A DNA stretch of 64,000 nucleotides from Flavobacteriales bacterium (GTDB taxonomy: Bacteria; Bacteroidota; Bacteroidia; NS11-12g; UBA9320), in the NCBI GenBank assembly GCA_020635435.1, contig JACJZU010000001.1, positions 124,001 to 188,000 on the forward strand, in the 5' to 3' direction. The stretch's first letter is position 1; every line of letters starts with the position of its first letter. The translations under genes and the position numbers were made by a program. Positions 8,034-17,128 of this stretch are shown here, in pieces. Under the pieces are notes generated by a model, which saw nothing but the letters and a program-made list of their open reading frames with translations, ran no database searches and was not told the DNA's origin.

Positions 8034-8908
8034 TGAACGAATTATGGATCATAGGAACCGCTGCTCTGGTGGCCACAAGTTCGTCGCTGTTGGGCTGCTT
8101 TTTAGTGCTCCGAAGAATGGTGATGTTTGGCGATGCCATCTCACATGCGGTGTTACCCGGTATTGTTATCGCCTATTTCCTTACCCACAATAAAACCGGA
8201 TTCCCGGTACTTGCGGGTGCCGCTCTTACGGGACTTTTGGCCACTCTATTCATTCAATTCTTCAATCGGAAGGTTCGCCTGCAGATCGATGCCTCGATCG
8301 GTATTTCCTACACCTTCCTGTTTGCTTTAGGAGTTATACTGATCTCGTTGTTGGGCCCAAACGTCGATCTGGATCAGGAATGTGTGCTGTACGGAGAGAT
8401 CGCCTATGTACCGCTTGAACTGATCGAGATAATCCCGGGTCTCAGCCTACCCAGGCAATTTTGGATCCTGTTATTGAATATGCTCATGGTCACAGCCTTC
8501 GTGAGGATCTCCTACCGCTACCTCAAATTAGGCAGTTTTGATCCGGCCTTTGCGGCCGGAGTGGGAATACCTGTTGCTCTCTGGCAATTCGCCCTGCTGG
8601 GCGGGGTGTCGCTTACTACGGTTGTCTCGTTTGAATCAGTTGGCGCCATACTCGTGATCGCTTTCCTGGCCGGACCTCCTGCTACGGCCTACTTACTCAG
8701 CCGGGCATTGAAGCAAATGCTTTATTTGTCCGTCGCATTTGGTATAACCGCAACCATACTGGGCTACTATCTGGCAACTTTGCTCAATGCTTCCATAGCC
8801 GGTTCTATTGCCACGGTTATCGGGGTTCAATTCCTTTTTGCCTTTTTATACGTGCGCTTGAAACGCAATTCCCTGCTGAACACTCCCGAAGTACATGAGA
8901 TCAAATGA
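8033..8908 (+). CDS. Metal ABC transporter permease, second subunit
   Basis: ABC-3 family permease of 291 residues with eight or nine hydrophobic segments and the family segment LVLRRMVMFGDAISHAVLPG near residues 25-45. With the fused permease upstream it would form the heterodimeric membrane channel. The ATG at 8033 shares a base with the TGA stop of the upstream gene (TGATG); a GTG three bases earlier is also in frame. This copy has no C-terminal sensor domain. Confidence 0.92.
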   Translation: MNELWIIGTAALVATSSSLLGCFLVLRRMVMFGDAISHAVLPGIVIAYFLTHNKTGFPVLAGAALTGLLATLFIQFFNRKVRLQIDASIGISYTFLFALGVILISLLGPNVDLDQECVLYGEIAYVPLELIEIIPGLSLPRQFWILLLNMLMVTAFVRISYRYLKLGSFDPAFAAGVGIPVALWQFALLGGVSLTTVVSFESVGAILVIAFLAGPPATAYLLSRALKQMLYLSVAFGITATILGYYLATLLNASIAGSIATVIGVQFLFAFLYVRLKRNSLLNTPEVHEIK

Positions 8909-8931
8909 CAAATGATTGAAGTCCTGAGGAA

Positions 8932-8960
8932 TTGAACGTATTCCATTCGACGTAAATTTG
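8932..8960 (+). promoter_or_regulatory. Promoter of the TonB-dependent receptor gene
   Basis: TTG (8932-8934), 18 bases, TAAATTTG (8953-8960): exact -7 consensus. The TTG start codon at 8968 is 7 bases past the box, where transcription should begin. Confidence 0.7.
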
Positions 8961-8967
8961 AACAACT

Positions 8968-10965
8968 TTGGATCGGGTCCGATTGATATGCATATTGGCC
9001 GTACTGGCATTGGTTGGACGTGTTTCCCCTGTTTACGGGCAAATGCCCGGCCCGGCTGTTGATAGTACATACTTTTCAACCCAAACGGATCTTTACTCGG
9101 AAGCAGTTCGGGCCAACGCCAATTTTCACTTCATCAAAGTGATCGATCGCCGACAGATCACGCTGCTGAATGCGCAAACGCTCAATGATCTTTTACGGTA
9201 TCATTTGTATTGCGCTTCCTATTATTTGGGGGCAGAAGGATACAATTTCGATTTCATGCAAACGGGCAGGAGAAATGTGCGTATTCTGCTGAATGGCCAA
9301 CCGTATTGGCAGGCATCCATCGATCAGATCGATCTTTCCAACCTGCTCCTGGTGAATGTGGATCGTGTCGAGATCCTCTATGGAGCCTCGAGCGTTATAC
9401 ATGGCTCAAATGCCGTGTTGGCAGTGATCAATGTAGTTTCCCGAAATCCGGATCACGAGGTTGTGGATCTGCATTTGAATGGGATCAGCTCTGCTGCAGG
9501 TGAGTATAACTTCAATGGGGAGATCAAAGTGAACAGGCCCAGACATCATTTAGCCTTGAGGGCTGGTCGTTACTTCCATTACGGAGATCAAGGGGCAGAT
9601 AGCGGACGTGTATATGAGTGGAAACCGGTTCGCAAATTCACCGTTGGAAGCGAATACCGATACCTCATCCTGCCCAAATTGTACGCCGATGTAAGTGTGA
9701 ACTACCTCAACAGCCTCATGAAGGATCATGCCTATCCCTTTCAGGGCACCACGCGTGTAACCGACCGGGATATCAATCAAGAGATCTTCGCCGGTGGGAT
9801 AAGTTTGAATGGGAAACTGAGTAAGTATCACAGACTCTCCTTCCAACACAACTATACTTCCTTTTGGCAGCGCATCGATCGGTTCGAAAAGATACTGGAC
9901 ACGGAACAACAGCGCATAAGTTTGGCAGAAGAAACGGGCGACAACCTGCACTATGACCAGTATTGGTCGAGTTTGACCATGCGCAGGAACAACCGCGAAC
10001 TGCGCACCAATTACCTGGTGGGGATGACCTACACACATCAGCGCGACCGGGAGCGAAGCGGTGAGGCACTTAAGTCGAGAAGTGCGATTTTTTCAGGATT
10101 TGGACAGGTGACCTACCAGGTCAACCCTACCTTCATGCTCCTTTCCGGTTTGCGTTTATCGCGCAGTAACGGATTTCGAACCCCTCCGGCGTTTGAACTG
10201 AAGAGCACCTATTTCATGAACCGGAACACCTCCTTCAGGGTTTCGTACAGCCATGCGTACCGCATTCCAACGTTCAACGAGTTGTTCTTCACTTACGAGG
10301 ATCCTGAACTGAACATTAAAGGAAACCGCAATCTCGCATCCGAAACCTACAGCCATCTGAATACGCTCCTCTCCATCAACAGCAAGCATGTGCGGTTCAA
10401 CAGCAACATGATGTGGCTCAATACGAGCAATGGCATTCAGCTCATACTGATCGATTATCCCTCAAGAACCTATTCCTTCCGCAATACGCGCAACAGTCGG
10501 ATCATGACACAAGGTATAGATCTCGAGTTGGAATTCGGGAATTGGTCCGGGAATTTCGGCTTGACCAATACGGGTATCAACCAATTCCCCGATGCCATCG
10601 ACAATTACTATTTCTCTCAGGAAATTGCGATGAGTGCGATGTATTCCTGGGACGCATCAGGCTGGACCCTGGCGTCCTTCATGAAATGGAATTCCTCCCG
10701 AAATGAGTTGAGATTGAATACCGATGAGGAACTGGAGGACTATCAACTCAGTGCCTATTCGGTGTGGGATCTCAGCGTGGCCAAAGAATTCAAAGGTTCG
10801 GGCCTATTATTGTCTTTCGGTCTGAAGAATTTGTTGGATGTACAACGCGTTTCAGGCGGATATTTGCCCATCGATCGTTTCAGCAATGAGGAGTTCAACA
10901 AAAAAGTCCCGGTCAATATCGACTTCGGACGACGTGTTTGGATGAGCCTTCAATACAATCTGTAG
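8968..10965 (+). CDS. TonB-dependent outer-membrane receptor
   Basis: Outer-membrane active-transport channel of 665 residues. A signal peptide (to about residue 25, SPVYGQ) is followed by a plug domain with NVRILLNGQPYW, VDRVEILYGASSVIHGSNAVLAVINVVS-type motifs (near 105-165), then alternating strands of a 22-strand barrel ending in an aromatic-polar C-terminus (MSLQYNL). It lacks the carboxypeptidase-like N-terminal domain of SusC-type receptors, so it resembles siderophore, heme or metal receptors. The start is TTG at 8968; no ATG fits the signal peptide. It follows the metal ABC operon by 59 bases and precedes an HmuY-like gene by one base, suggesting metal or heme uptake. Confidence 0.9.
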   Translation: MDRVRLICILAVLALVGRVSPVYGQMPGPAVDSTYFSTQTDLYSEAVRANANFHFIKVIDRRQITLLNAQTLNDLLRYHLYCASYYLGAEGYNFDFMQTGRRNVRILLNGQPYWQASIDQIDLSNLLLVNVDRVEILYGASSVIHGSNAVLAVINVVSRNPDHEVVDLHLNGISSAAGEYNFNGEIKVNRPRHHLALRAGRYFHYGDQGADSGRVYEWKPVRKFTVGSEYRYLILPKLYADVSVNYLNSLMKDHAYPFQGTTRVTDRDINQEIFAGGISLNGKLSKYHRLSFQHNYTSFWQRIDRFEKILDTEQQRISLAEETGDNLHYDQYWSSLTMRRNNRELRTNYLVGMTYTHQRDRERSGEALKSRSAIFSGFGQVTYQVNPTFMLLSGLRLSRSNGFRTPPAFELKSTYFMNRNTSFRVSYSHAYRIPTFNELFFTYEDPELNIKGNRNLASETYSHLNTLLSINSKHVRFNSNMMWLNTSNGIQLILIDYPSRTYSFRNTRNSRIMTQGIDLELEFGNWSGNFGLTNTGINQFPDAIDNYYFSQEIAMSAMYSWDASGWTLASFMKWNSSRNELRLNTDEELEDYQLSAYSVWDLSVAKEFKGSGLLLSFGLKNLLDVQRVSGGYLPIDRFSNEEFNKKVPVNIDFGRRVWMSLQYNL

Positions 10966-10966
10966 A

Positions 10967-11995
10967 ATGAGAAGACGAGGTTTGAGCATGGCAACTATTG
11001 CGACGATCATTCTTGGTTCGACGCTTTTTCTCAGTTCATGTTTTCAGAAGGAATCGAAGGTTGCCCCAATAGAACCTCAGATCATCGAGATAGAGACCGA
11101 GCTGCTCAATCGCGGGCAGGTATATTACAACCTCAGTACCAACCGGATCGTAGGCTTCAATAATATCAGCGACTGGGATCTGGCCTTTGATTGCCGGGCA
11201 GGAGCCTTCAACATTCTATTGAACAATGCCCGTGGAATGGGTGTGTACAACACTGGTCAGGTTGAATTCAGTAAAAAGTACCGGCCCTTTGATTACAATT
11301 GGAAATACGATGATCCGGGCGGTGATCCCAATAGATCGGCAATCGGTGTTTGGGGAGATTTCAATTATGAGAATCCCCAATCCTTCGAACATGTTTACAT
11401 TGTGCACCTTGGATTCGATGGAAACGGCAAAGCACTTGGCATGCGAAAATTCAAGATCCACGGCTTTTCCGACAACCACTATTTCGTACAATTCGCCGAT
11501 CTCGACAATGAGAACAACCATACGGTCTTTGTGCCGAAAAACAAGGATTACAACTACAGCTATGTAAGTTTTCAAGGTAAAGGTTCCGTTGTAACAGCCG
11601 AACCTCCGCGAAGAACCTGGGACCTTTGTATTACGCCGTTTCACGACACCCTGTATTCAAAAAGTCCCTATTCCATCGACATCACCGAACGCACCGGAAT
11701 TTCAGAAGGAGTGCTCACGAACCGCTACACAACGATGTGTGGCTCGATTGAAGACGTGCCATTCGATGATCTCAATTATTTCGACCTCGATCGTATTTCA
11801 CTGCAATCCCACGTGAACATCATGGGGAGCAAATGGCGAAGCTGGGACGAATTGAGCAGCAGCTACATAACCCGGCCGAATGCCGTTTATGTACTGCAGG
11901 ATATAAACCAACGATACTATGCTCTGGAGTATCTGGAATTCAGAAAATTCTCATCAACGAGTGGAATGCTTCGATTCCGGATCAAGAACCTCTGA
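10967..11995 (+). CDS. HmuY-like surface lipoprotein
   Basis: Probable outer-membrane lipoprotein of 342 residues with a signal ending in lipobox FLSSC (Cys about 25). Two segments, ISDWDLAFDCRAGAFNILLNN and RRTWDLCITPF, are typical of the HmuY family, whose Porphyromonas member binds heme and hands it to the TonB-dependent receptor HmuR. The residues that hold heme vary widely in this family, so the ligand here is not known. The ATG begins one base after the receptor's stop codon, so the two are coupled and probably work as a pair. Confidence 0.75.
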   Translation: MRRRGLSMATIATIILGSTLFLSSCFQKESKVAPIEPQIIEIETELLNRGQVYYNLSTNRIVGFNNISDWDLAFDCRAGAFNILLNNARGMGVYNTGQVEFSKKYRPFDYNWKYDDPGGDPNRSAIGVWGDFNYENPQSFEHVYIVHLGFDGNGKALGMRKFKIHGFSDNHYFVQFADLDNENNHTVFVPKNKDYNYSYVSFQGKGSVVTAEPPRRTWDLCITPFHDTLYSKSPYSIDITERTGISEGVLTNRYTTMCGSIEDVPFDDLNYFDLDRISLQSHVNIMGSKWRSWDELSSSYITRPNAVYVLQDINQRYYALEYLEFRKFSSTSGMLRFRIKNL

Positions 11996-12030
11996 GTAAA
12001 ACAATTGGCCATGCTATATTCGCGGCCGAT

Positions 12031-13152
12031 ATGAAAAACTCACGCATAATTGCAATTCTCGCTGCTGCTTTCGCTATTGGTACATTGGGATGCAAAGGAT
12101 CCGGCAGTGGAAAAAACCATGAGACCGATCAGGTAACAGGCGATACACTCGTAGATCATCGGGGTACCGGAGAGAAACACCTCATGAATGTGCACCAGCT
12201 TACGCACGGCGGCAATAATGCTGAGGCCTATTTCTCATTCGACAATACCCAACTTGTTTTCCAGAGTGATTACGAAAAATGGGGTGTAAAATGCGATCAG
12301 ATCTTCACATTCAACATTTCGGAAGCCGAGAAGGATACCCTTGAACCCAAAATGCTCAGCACTTCCTTTGGGCGAACCACATGCAGTTATTTCCTGCCCG
12401 ATGGAAAGCACATCGTATATGCCTCAACACATTTGGCCGACAGCGCTTGTCCTCCTGTGCCGGAATATGTCCCGGGCGGTAAATACCTATGGCCTGTTTA
12501 TGCCGGATACGACATCTTCACGGCCGATCTCGACGGCAACATCATTTCGCGACTTACCAGTGAAGAGGGTTACGACGCCGAAGCAACAGTTTCACCAAAA
12601 GGAGATAAGATCGTATTCACTTCTACACGTAGCGGTGATCTCGAATTGTATACCATGAATCTGGATGGGTCGGATGTAAAACAGATCACAAATCAACTGG
12701 GGTACGACGGAGGTGCATTTTTCTCTCCCGACGGCTCAAAATTGGTTTTCCGCTCTTCCCGACCTAAAACCGCCGAGGAGATCAAAGAATACAAGGACTT
12801 GCTCGCACAGGGCCTCGTGGCTCCAACCAATATGGAGATCTATACCTGCAATATTGATGGATCGGACCTGAAACAGATCACCAATCTGGGCAAGGCCAAT
12901 TGGGCTCCGTTTTATCATCCGGACGGCAAGCGCATTATCTTCTCCAGTAATCACGCCAGCGAACGCGGTTTTGGTTTCAACCTCTTCATGATCAATGAAG
13001 ACGGCACAGGGCTGGAACAAATAACCACCGAAAGTGAGTTCAACGCCTTTCCAATGTTCTCCTACGATGGTAAGAAACTGGTGTTCTCATCGAACCGCAA
13101 TAACGGCGGGACGAGACATACCAATATCTTCATAGCCGATTGGGTAGACTAA
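12031..13152 (+). CDS. TolB-like beta-propeller lipoprotein (PD40 repeats)
   Basis: Lipoprotein of 373 residues (lipobox GTLGC near residue 20). The body has repeated PD40/TolB-type units, for example VSPKGDKIVFTSTRSGD, FSPDGSKLVFRSSRP, HPDGKRIIFSSNHASE and FSYDGKKLVFSSNRNNG, each followed by a segment of the form LYTMNLDGSDVKQIT, giving about six blades. Such periplasmic propellers act as binding scaffolds; the partner is unknown. The frame is open upstream into the HmuY-like gene, but the lipoprotein signal fixes the ATG at 12031. A box TATATTCG (12015-12022), one mismatch from consensus, ends 8 bases before it. Confidence 0.8.
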   Translation: MKNSRIIAILAAAFAIGTLGCKGSGSGKNHETDQVTGDTLVDHRGTGEKHLMNVHQLTHGGNNAEAYFSFDNTQLVFQSDYEKWGVKCDQIFTFNISEAEKDTLEPKMLSTSFGRTTCSYFLPDGKHIVYASTHLADSACPPVPEYVPGGKYLWPVYAGYDIFTADLDGNIISRLTSEEGYDAEATVSPKGDKIVFTSTRSGDLELYTMNLDGSDVKQITNQLGYDGGAFFSPDGSKLVFRSSRPKTAEEIKEYKDLLAQGLVAPTNMEIYTCNIDGSDLKQITNLGKANWAPFYHPDGKRIIFSSNHASERGFGFNLFMINEDGTGLEQITTESEFNAFPMFSYDGKKLVFSSNRNNGGTRHTNIFIADWVD

Positions 13153-13212
13153 GATTCGTCCCCCACCAATGCCATCCGGCAGCCAGAGCCGGCTCTTTCA
13201 GATGACTTCGGA

Positions 13213-13659
13213 TCAGGAACGAACGATCTGTGCGGCGTGGTCGTCCACCTGCACTTTATCGATCACCTCCACGATTGAGCCATTCTCGATCAGGAAGGTG
13301 ACACGTGCAATGCCCATATACTTGCGGCCGTACATGCTCTTTTCAACCCAAACGCCGAATTGCTCGGCAATGGAATGATCTTCATCTACCAACAGATCGA
13401 AGGGCAATTCGTATTTCTGAATGAATTTGGTGTGTTTCGCTGCGCTGTCCGGACTCATCCCGTAAACGGTATATCCTGCATTGCGGAGTATGTGATGGTT
13501 GTCTCTCAAATTGCACGCTTCCTTGGTGCAGCCTGGCGTATCATCCTTCGGATAGAAATACAGAACAACTTTCTTGTTGGCCCATTCGGCCGATGAGATC
13601 TCTTTACCGTTCTGGTCATGCGTTGTAAAAACGGGAACCTGATCACCTGCTTGTAACAT
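13213..13659 (-). CDS. bcp: Thioredoxin-dependent peroxiredoxin (Bcp/PrxQ)
   Basis: Cytoplasmic thiol peroxidase of the AhpC/TSA family, reducing H2O2 and organic peroxides with thioredoxin. From the ATG at 13659 the product has 148 residues, with the active site KDDTPGCTKEACNLRD: peroxidatic Cys44 and resolving Cys49, the five-residue spacing of the BCP/PrxQ group. An upstream in-frame ATG (13713) would run back into the M23 gene and is rejected. It follows the M23 peptidase gene by 4 bases on the same strand, so the two are cotranscribed. Confidence 0.95.
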   Translation of the reverse strand: MLQAGDQVPVFTTHDQNGKEISSAEWANKKVVLYFYPKDDTPGCTKEACNLRDNHHILRNAGYTVYGMSPDSAAKHTKFIQKYELPFDLLVDEDHSIAEQFGVWVEKSMYGRKYMGIARVTFLIENGSIVEVIDKVQVDDHAAQIVRS

Positions 13660-13663
13660 AATT

Positions 13664-15454
13664 CTATTGTATTGTGAATGTTTGATTATACGTTGCTTTA
13701 TTTCCGGCTGCATCCTTCAGAGTTAATTTGAGTGTATGCTGTCCTGCCCCATAACCGGAGGGCAAATTCCCACTCAATAAGGATGCTTTAGGCTCATATT
13801 CCAGCAATACCCATTTGCCGTCAACTTCCAACCTGAAGTCGTCAACACCACTCAGGTTATCGCTCACCCGGAATCGCATGGACCGTCCCACCCGTTCCTT
13901 TCGGATCACAGGTGCCACACTGTCCACCTTGAGGTAATAACTTCCAAAATTCTTCAGAGAAGCTTCGACGTATTTGCCATTCCATTTCCCACCAACACAA
14001 TTGGATGTTCGCGTTTTTGGATCGTATTGCATCATTACCAATTGTTGCTTGTTCCCTGAAAAGTCTTTGTTGGGTAACAAGGCCAGTGTGTAAGAAGTTT
14101 GCAGTGGAACCAGATCGTAATGCACGCGCAACATGTTGCTCACACCCGCAGTGGGCTGAGCGAGTTCCTGTAAACCCATGGCTGTATTATAGATCAAACT
14201 TCCTCCGGGTATGTTCAGCGAATAGAAGCTTCCATTGCGCTGAAGGCCACGCGAGGCATCTACATATACTGTGTCTCTGGCGTACGAGATCGTGGGTTTC
14301 TTGAACAGTGGTCCTTTATCACCGGACCTGATCACGAAACGCATACTGCTTTCATTCCCGGCCAGATCCCAGATCTTCAGAAGCAGTTCATGCCTTTCCC
14401 CTGCTTTCAAATTCAGGAATCCGTCGCCAACTGCCTTGTATATCTTGAGTTTATTCCCCTCATCCTTAAAGAGTTTCACAACCTTGATACCTCGTGCCTG
14501 GTTCAAGGCATAATCGATATGCACGTTGATCTGACGCCCCTGATCGAAGCTGAAGCGCTCCAGCTCCTGTTCGAATAGCAACTGTCCGTTTAGCGTGAGT
14601 CGGGCGTAATTCACCCCAAGCTTGGACATCCTGTCGGTGAAATAATCCACCCAACGGATCCCCAACCCATAGGTCCCCGGCTCAAGTACGATGCTGTCCG
14701 GATCGGAACCGTAGGATATATAAGGGTAATATCCGTGTAGTTTCCTGAAATCCCGGTCGATCTGATACAGGTACAGCGAACGCAGATAGGGAGCGATCGT
14801 GTCCTTCACGTGAATGCCGTACTGCAACGGATTCAGTGGTTCACTGCTGGCCGCATCGCGCACTTCGAAATGGAGGTGGGGGCCGCCTGAGCCTCCCGTA
14901 TTTCCGCTCCATGCTATGGTATCGCCCTGTTTTACGCGGATCTGACCGGCCGCCGGGTACCAATCCATCTCGAAAGACTCCTGCTTGTAATGCTGGGCAA
15001 TAACAGCATCCTGGATTGTGCCTGCATAGGATTGCAAATGCCCATAAACCGTTTGCTTCCCATTCGAATGTTGAAGATAAAGCGCCTTGCCGTAACCCCA
15101 GGCACTAACCTTCACCCGAGCTACATAACCCGAAGCAGCAGCCAAAACGGGTAAACCCTGTCGACCTTGTGTGCGTATGTCAAGCCCCCCGTGAAAGTGG
15201 TTATTCCGCAGTTCAGCAAAAGTACCGGAAAGAGATATTTCACCGGTAAGTGGTGCTGCAAATTCCTCATTTTGAGCCGATTGCTCATAGGTCGACTCTT
15301 CATTAGCGCCCGAAACGGATGTAAATGTGGCGGGTGTGGCAGTTGAATCGATAACCTCTGCCGCTGCAGAGGTATTCTCCTTCTTCCCGGAACAAGCAGG
15401 GAAAAGAAGTAGTGCAGAAAGGACGAGCGTCGCAAACGACCTGAGGATATCCAT
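13664..15454 (-). CDS. M23 family metallopeptidase lipoprotein
   Basis: Exported peptidoglycan hydrolase candidate of 596 residues with a lipoprotein signal (LLLFPAC, Cys21). The LytM domain covers about residues 70-215: His88 and Asp92 in NHFHGGLDI (HxxxD zinc site), YGHL at 137-140 and HLHFE at 193-197 supply the remaining catalytic and zinc residues, so the site is intact. Residues 220-596 are probably Ig-like beta domains, ending in a segment (YGAGQHTLKLTLKDAAGN) of bacterial Ig type. It is the first gene of an operon with bcp and is divergent from the aldehyde dehydrogenase gene. Confidence 0.88.
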   Translation of the reverse strand: MDILRSFATLVLSALLLFPACSGKKENTSAAAEVIDSTATPATFTSVSGANEESTYEQSAQNEEFAAPLTGEISLSGTFAELRNNHFHGGLDIRTQGRQGLPVLAAASGYVARVKVSAWGYGKALYLQHSNGKQTVYGHLQSYAGTIQDAVIAQHYKQESFEMDWYPAAGQIRVKQGDTIAWSGNTGGSGGPHLHFEVRDAASSEPLNPLQYGIHVKDTIAPYLRSLYLYQIDRDFRKLHGYYPYISYGSDPDSIVLEPGTYGLGIRWVDYFTDRMSKLGVNYARLTLNGQLLFEQELERFSFDQGRQINVHIDYALNQARGIKVVKLFKDEGNKLKIYKAVGDGFLNLKAGERHELLLKIWDLAGNESSMRFVIRSGDKGPLFKKPTISYARDTVYVDASRGLQRNGSFYSLNIPGGSLIYNTAMGLQELAQPTAGVSNMLRVHYDLVPLQTSYTLALLPNKDFSGNKQQLVMMQYDPKTRTSNCVGGKWNGKYVEASLKNFGSYYLKVDSVAPVIRKERVGRSMRFRVSDNLSGVDDFRLEVDGKWVLLEYEPKASLLSGNLPSGYGAGQHTLKLTLKDAAGNKATYNQTFTIQ

Positions 15455-15545
15455 AGACTTTTCATGGGCAAATTACGTAAGCCTGCATCGCAATTTCGAT
15501 TTCAGATATGCACATTGCCCTTCTTTTGTCAAGCTTTAACGCACA

Positions 15546-15576
15546 TTGATAATGCCTTCGGCAAAGAGTACCTTTG
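15546..15576 (+). promoter_or_regulatory. Promoter of the ALDH7-type dehydrogenase gene
   Basis: TTG (15546-15548), 20 bases, TACCTTTG (15569-15576): exact -7 consensus and spacing. It ends 6 bases before the ATG at 15583, and the in-frame TTG at 15574 lies inside the box. Confidence 0.7.
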
Positions 15577-15582
15577 ATGCCG

Positions 15583-17124
15583 ATGAACGAAAAAATGGCA
15601 AAACTGATCTCCGGGTTGGGTGTTAAAACTCTGAATGAGAGTATTTGCACGGGTAGACAGTGGGTCACACCACTCGGATCTGAGGTTGTGGGGGTATACA
15701 CGCCCGTTGATGGTTCGAAGATCGCAGACGTAGTGCTCGCTACCGAAACGGAATATGAGCATGTGATACGTGTTGCAACAAGTGCGTTTATGCATTGGCG
15801 GGCTGTTCCGGCACCTCAGCGCGGAGATATCATTCGCCGTTTTGGCAATCGACTACGCATTCGCAAGCGGGAACTCGGGGCCTTGGTAAGTTATGAGATG
15901 GGCAAGAGCTTGCAGGAGGGACTTGGCGAAGTTCAGGAGATGATCGACATCTGCGACTTTGCAGTGGGCCTCTCCCGGCAACTGTATGGTCTCACCATTC
16001 AATCCGAAAGACCAAACCACCGCATGATGGAGCAATGGCATCCCCTTGGAATTGTGGGTGTGATCAGTGCCTTCAATTTTCCGGTGGCAGTTTGGGCTTG
16101 GAATGCCATGATCGCGGCTGTTTGTGGCGATGTGGTAATATGGAAACCTTCCGAAAAAGCCCCGCTCTCGGCAATTGCCTGCCACGAGATACTGAAAGAA
16201 ATATTGATCGACAATGATCTGCCTGAGGGAATCTTCAACCTGATCATGGGTGATTCGAGAATTGGTGAAATGATGGCCAAGGATAGTCGTATCCCGCTCA
16301 TCTCTGCCACCGGCAGTACCGGAATGGGACGACGTGTAGGCCAGTTGGTGGGAAATCGCCTGGGGCGCGCTATACTGGAACTGGGAGGCAATAATGCCTT
16401 GATAATCAGCAACAAGGCCAATCTCGAAAATGCGGTTCGCGCCGTTGTTTTCGGAGCGATCGGAACTGCCGGACAACGCTGCACATCTACGCGAAGGGTG
16501 ATCGTGCACGAGGAGATCTACGACCATTTCCGCAATCGACTCACGCGGGTCTACGAACAATTGCGCATAGGCGATCCTCTGGATGAACACAATCAGATGG
16601 GGCCACTGATCGACCGTCATGCGGTGGAGCAGTTCAAAGATGCCCTGCATCGGGCAGAAGATGAAGGTGGACGCATCCTGTTTGGAGGAGAAACGCTCGA
16701 AGGACCGGATCATCCGGGCGGATGCTACGTGAAACCGGCTATTGTAGAAGCGATGAATCATTATTCCATCGTTCAGCAGGAAACCTTTGCACCGATCCTC
16801 TATTTGATGAAATATAAAAACCTCGATGAGGCCATTGCCATGCAGAACGATGTTCCTCAGGGACTTAGTTCGGCAATATTCACAGACGATCTCCTCGAGG
16901 CGGAGCAGTTCCTGGCAGGTGCCGGTTCGGATTGCGGTATAGCCAATGTGAACATCGGAACCAGCGGTGCAGAGATCGGCGGAGCATTCGGGGGAGAGAA
17001 GGAAACCGGAGGTGGCAGGGAATCCGGGTCTGATGCATGGAAAGGCTATATGCGCCGACAAACCAATACGATCAATTATGGGAGGGAAATGCCTCTGGCG
17101 CAGGGCATTCGGTTCGACTTATAG
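15583..17124 (+). CDS. amaB: Aldehyde dehydrogenase, ALDH7/antiquitin type (AmaB-like)
   Basis: NAD(P)-dependent oxidation of alpha-aminoadipate semialdehyde (in equilibrium with piperideine-6-carboxylate) to 2-aminoadipate in lysine breakdown. The product has 513 residues; Asn165 (SAFNFP), Glu266 (LELGGNN) and Cys300 (GQRCTS) are the catalytic residues, all present. The C-terminal pattern GAEIGGAFGGEKETGGGRES, then SDAWKGYMRRQTNTINY, is characteristic of the ALDH7 family and not of general ALDHs. ATGs at 15577 and 15583 are both in frame; the second is chosen because the promoter box ends at 15576. No other lysine-degradation gene is nearby, so the pathway role rests on the family. Confidence 0.88.
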   Translation: MNEKMAKLISGLGVKTLNESICTGRQWVTPLGSEVVGVYTPVDGSKIADVVLATETEYEHVIRVATSAFMHWRAVPAPQRGDIIRRFGNRLRIRKRELGALVSYEMGKSLQEGLGEVQEMIDICDFAVGLSRQLYGLTIQSERPNHRMMEQWHPLGIVGVISAFNFPVAVWAWNAMIAAVCGDVVIWKPSEKAPLSAIACHEILKEILIDNDLPEGIFNLIMGDSRIGEMMAKDSRIPLISATGSTGMGRRVGQLVGNRLGRAILELGGNNALIISNKANLENAVRAVVFGAIGTAGQRCTSTRRVIVHEEIYDHFRNRLTRVYEQLRIGDPLDEHNQMGPLIDRHAVEQFKDALHRAEDEGGRILFGGETLEGPDHPGGCYVKPAIVEAMNHYSIVQQETFAPILYLMKYKNLDEAIAMQNDVPQGLSSAIFTDDLLEAEQFLAGAGSDCGIANVNIGTSGAEIGGAFGGEKETGGGRESGSDAWKGYMRRQTNTINYGREMPLAQGIRFDL

Positions 17125-17128
17125 TTCT

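Noticed and set aside
13168..13195. GC-rich palindrome AGAGCCGGCTCT between the propeller gene and bcp
   Set aside because: It is short, with no loop and no T-run; convergent gene ends often carry such sequences and a terminator cannot be supported.
15853..17061. A 402-codon minus-strand open frame
   Set aside because: It is the antisense of the ALDH7-type gene, whose catalytic motifs are intact on the plus strand; the minus-strand product shows no recognisable domain.
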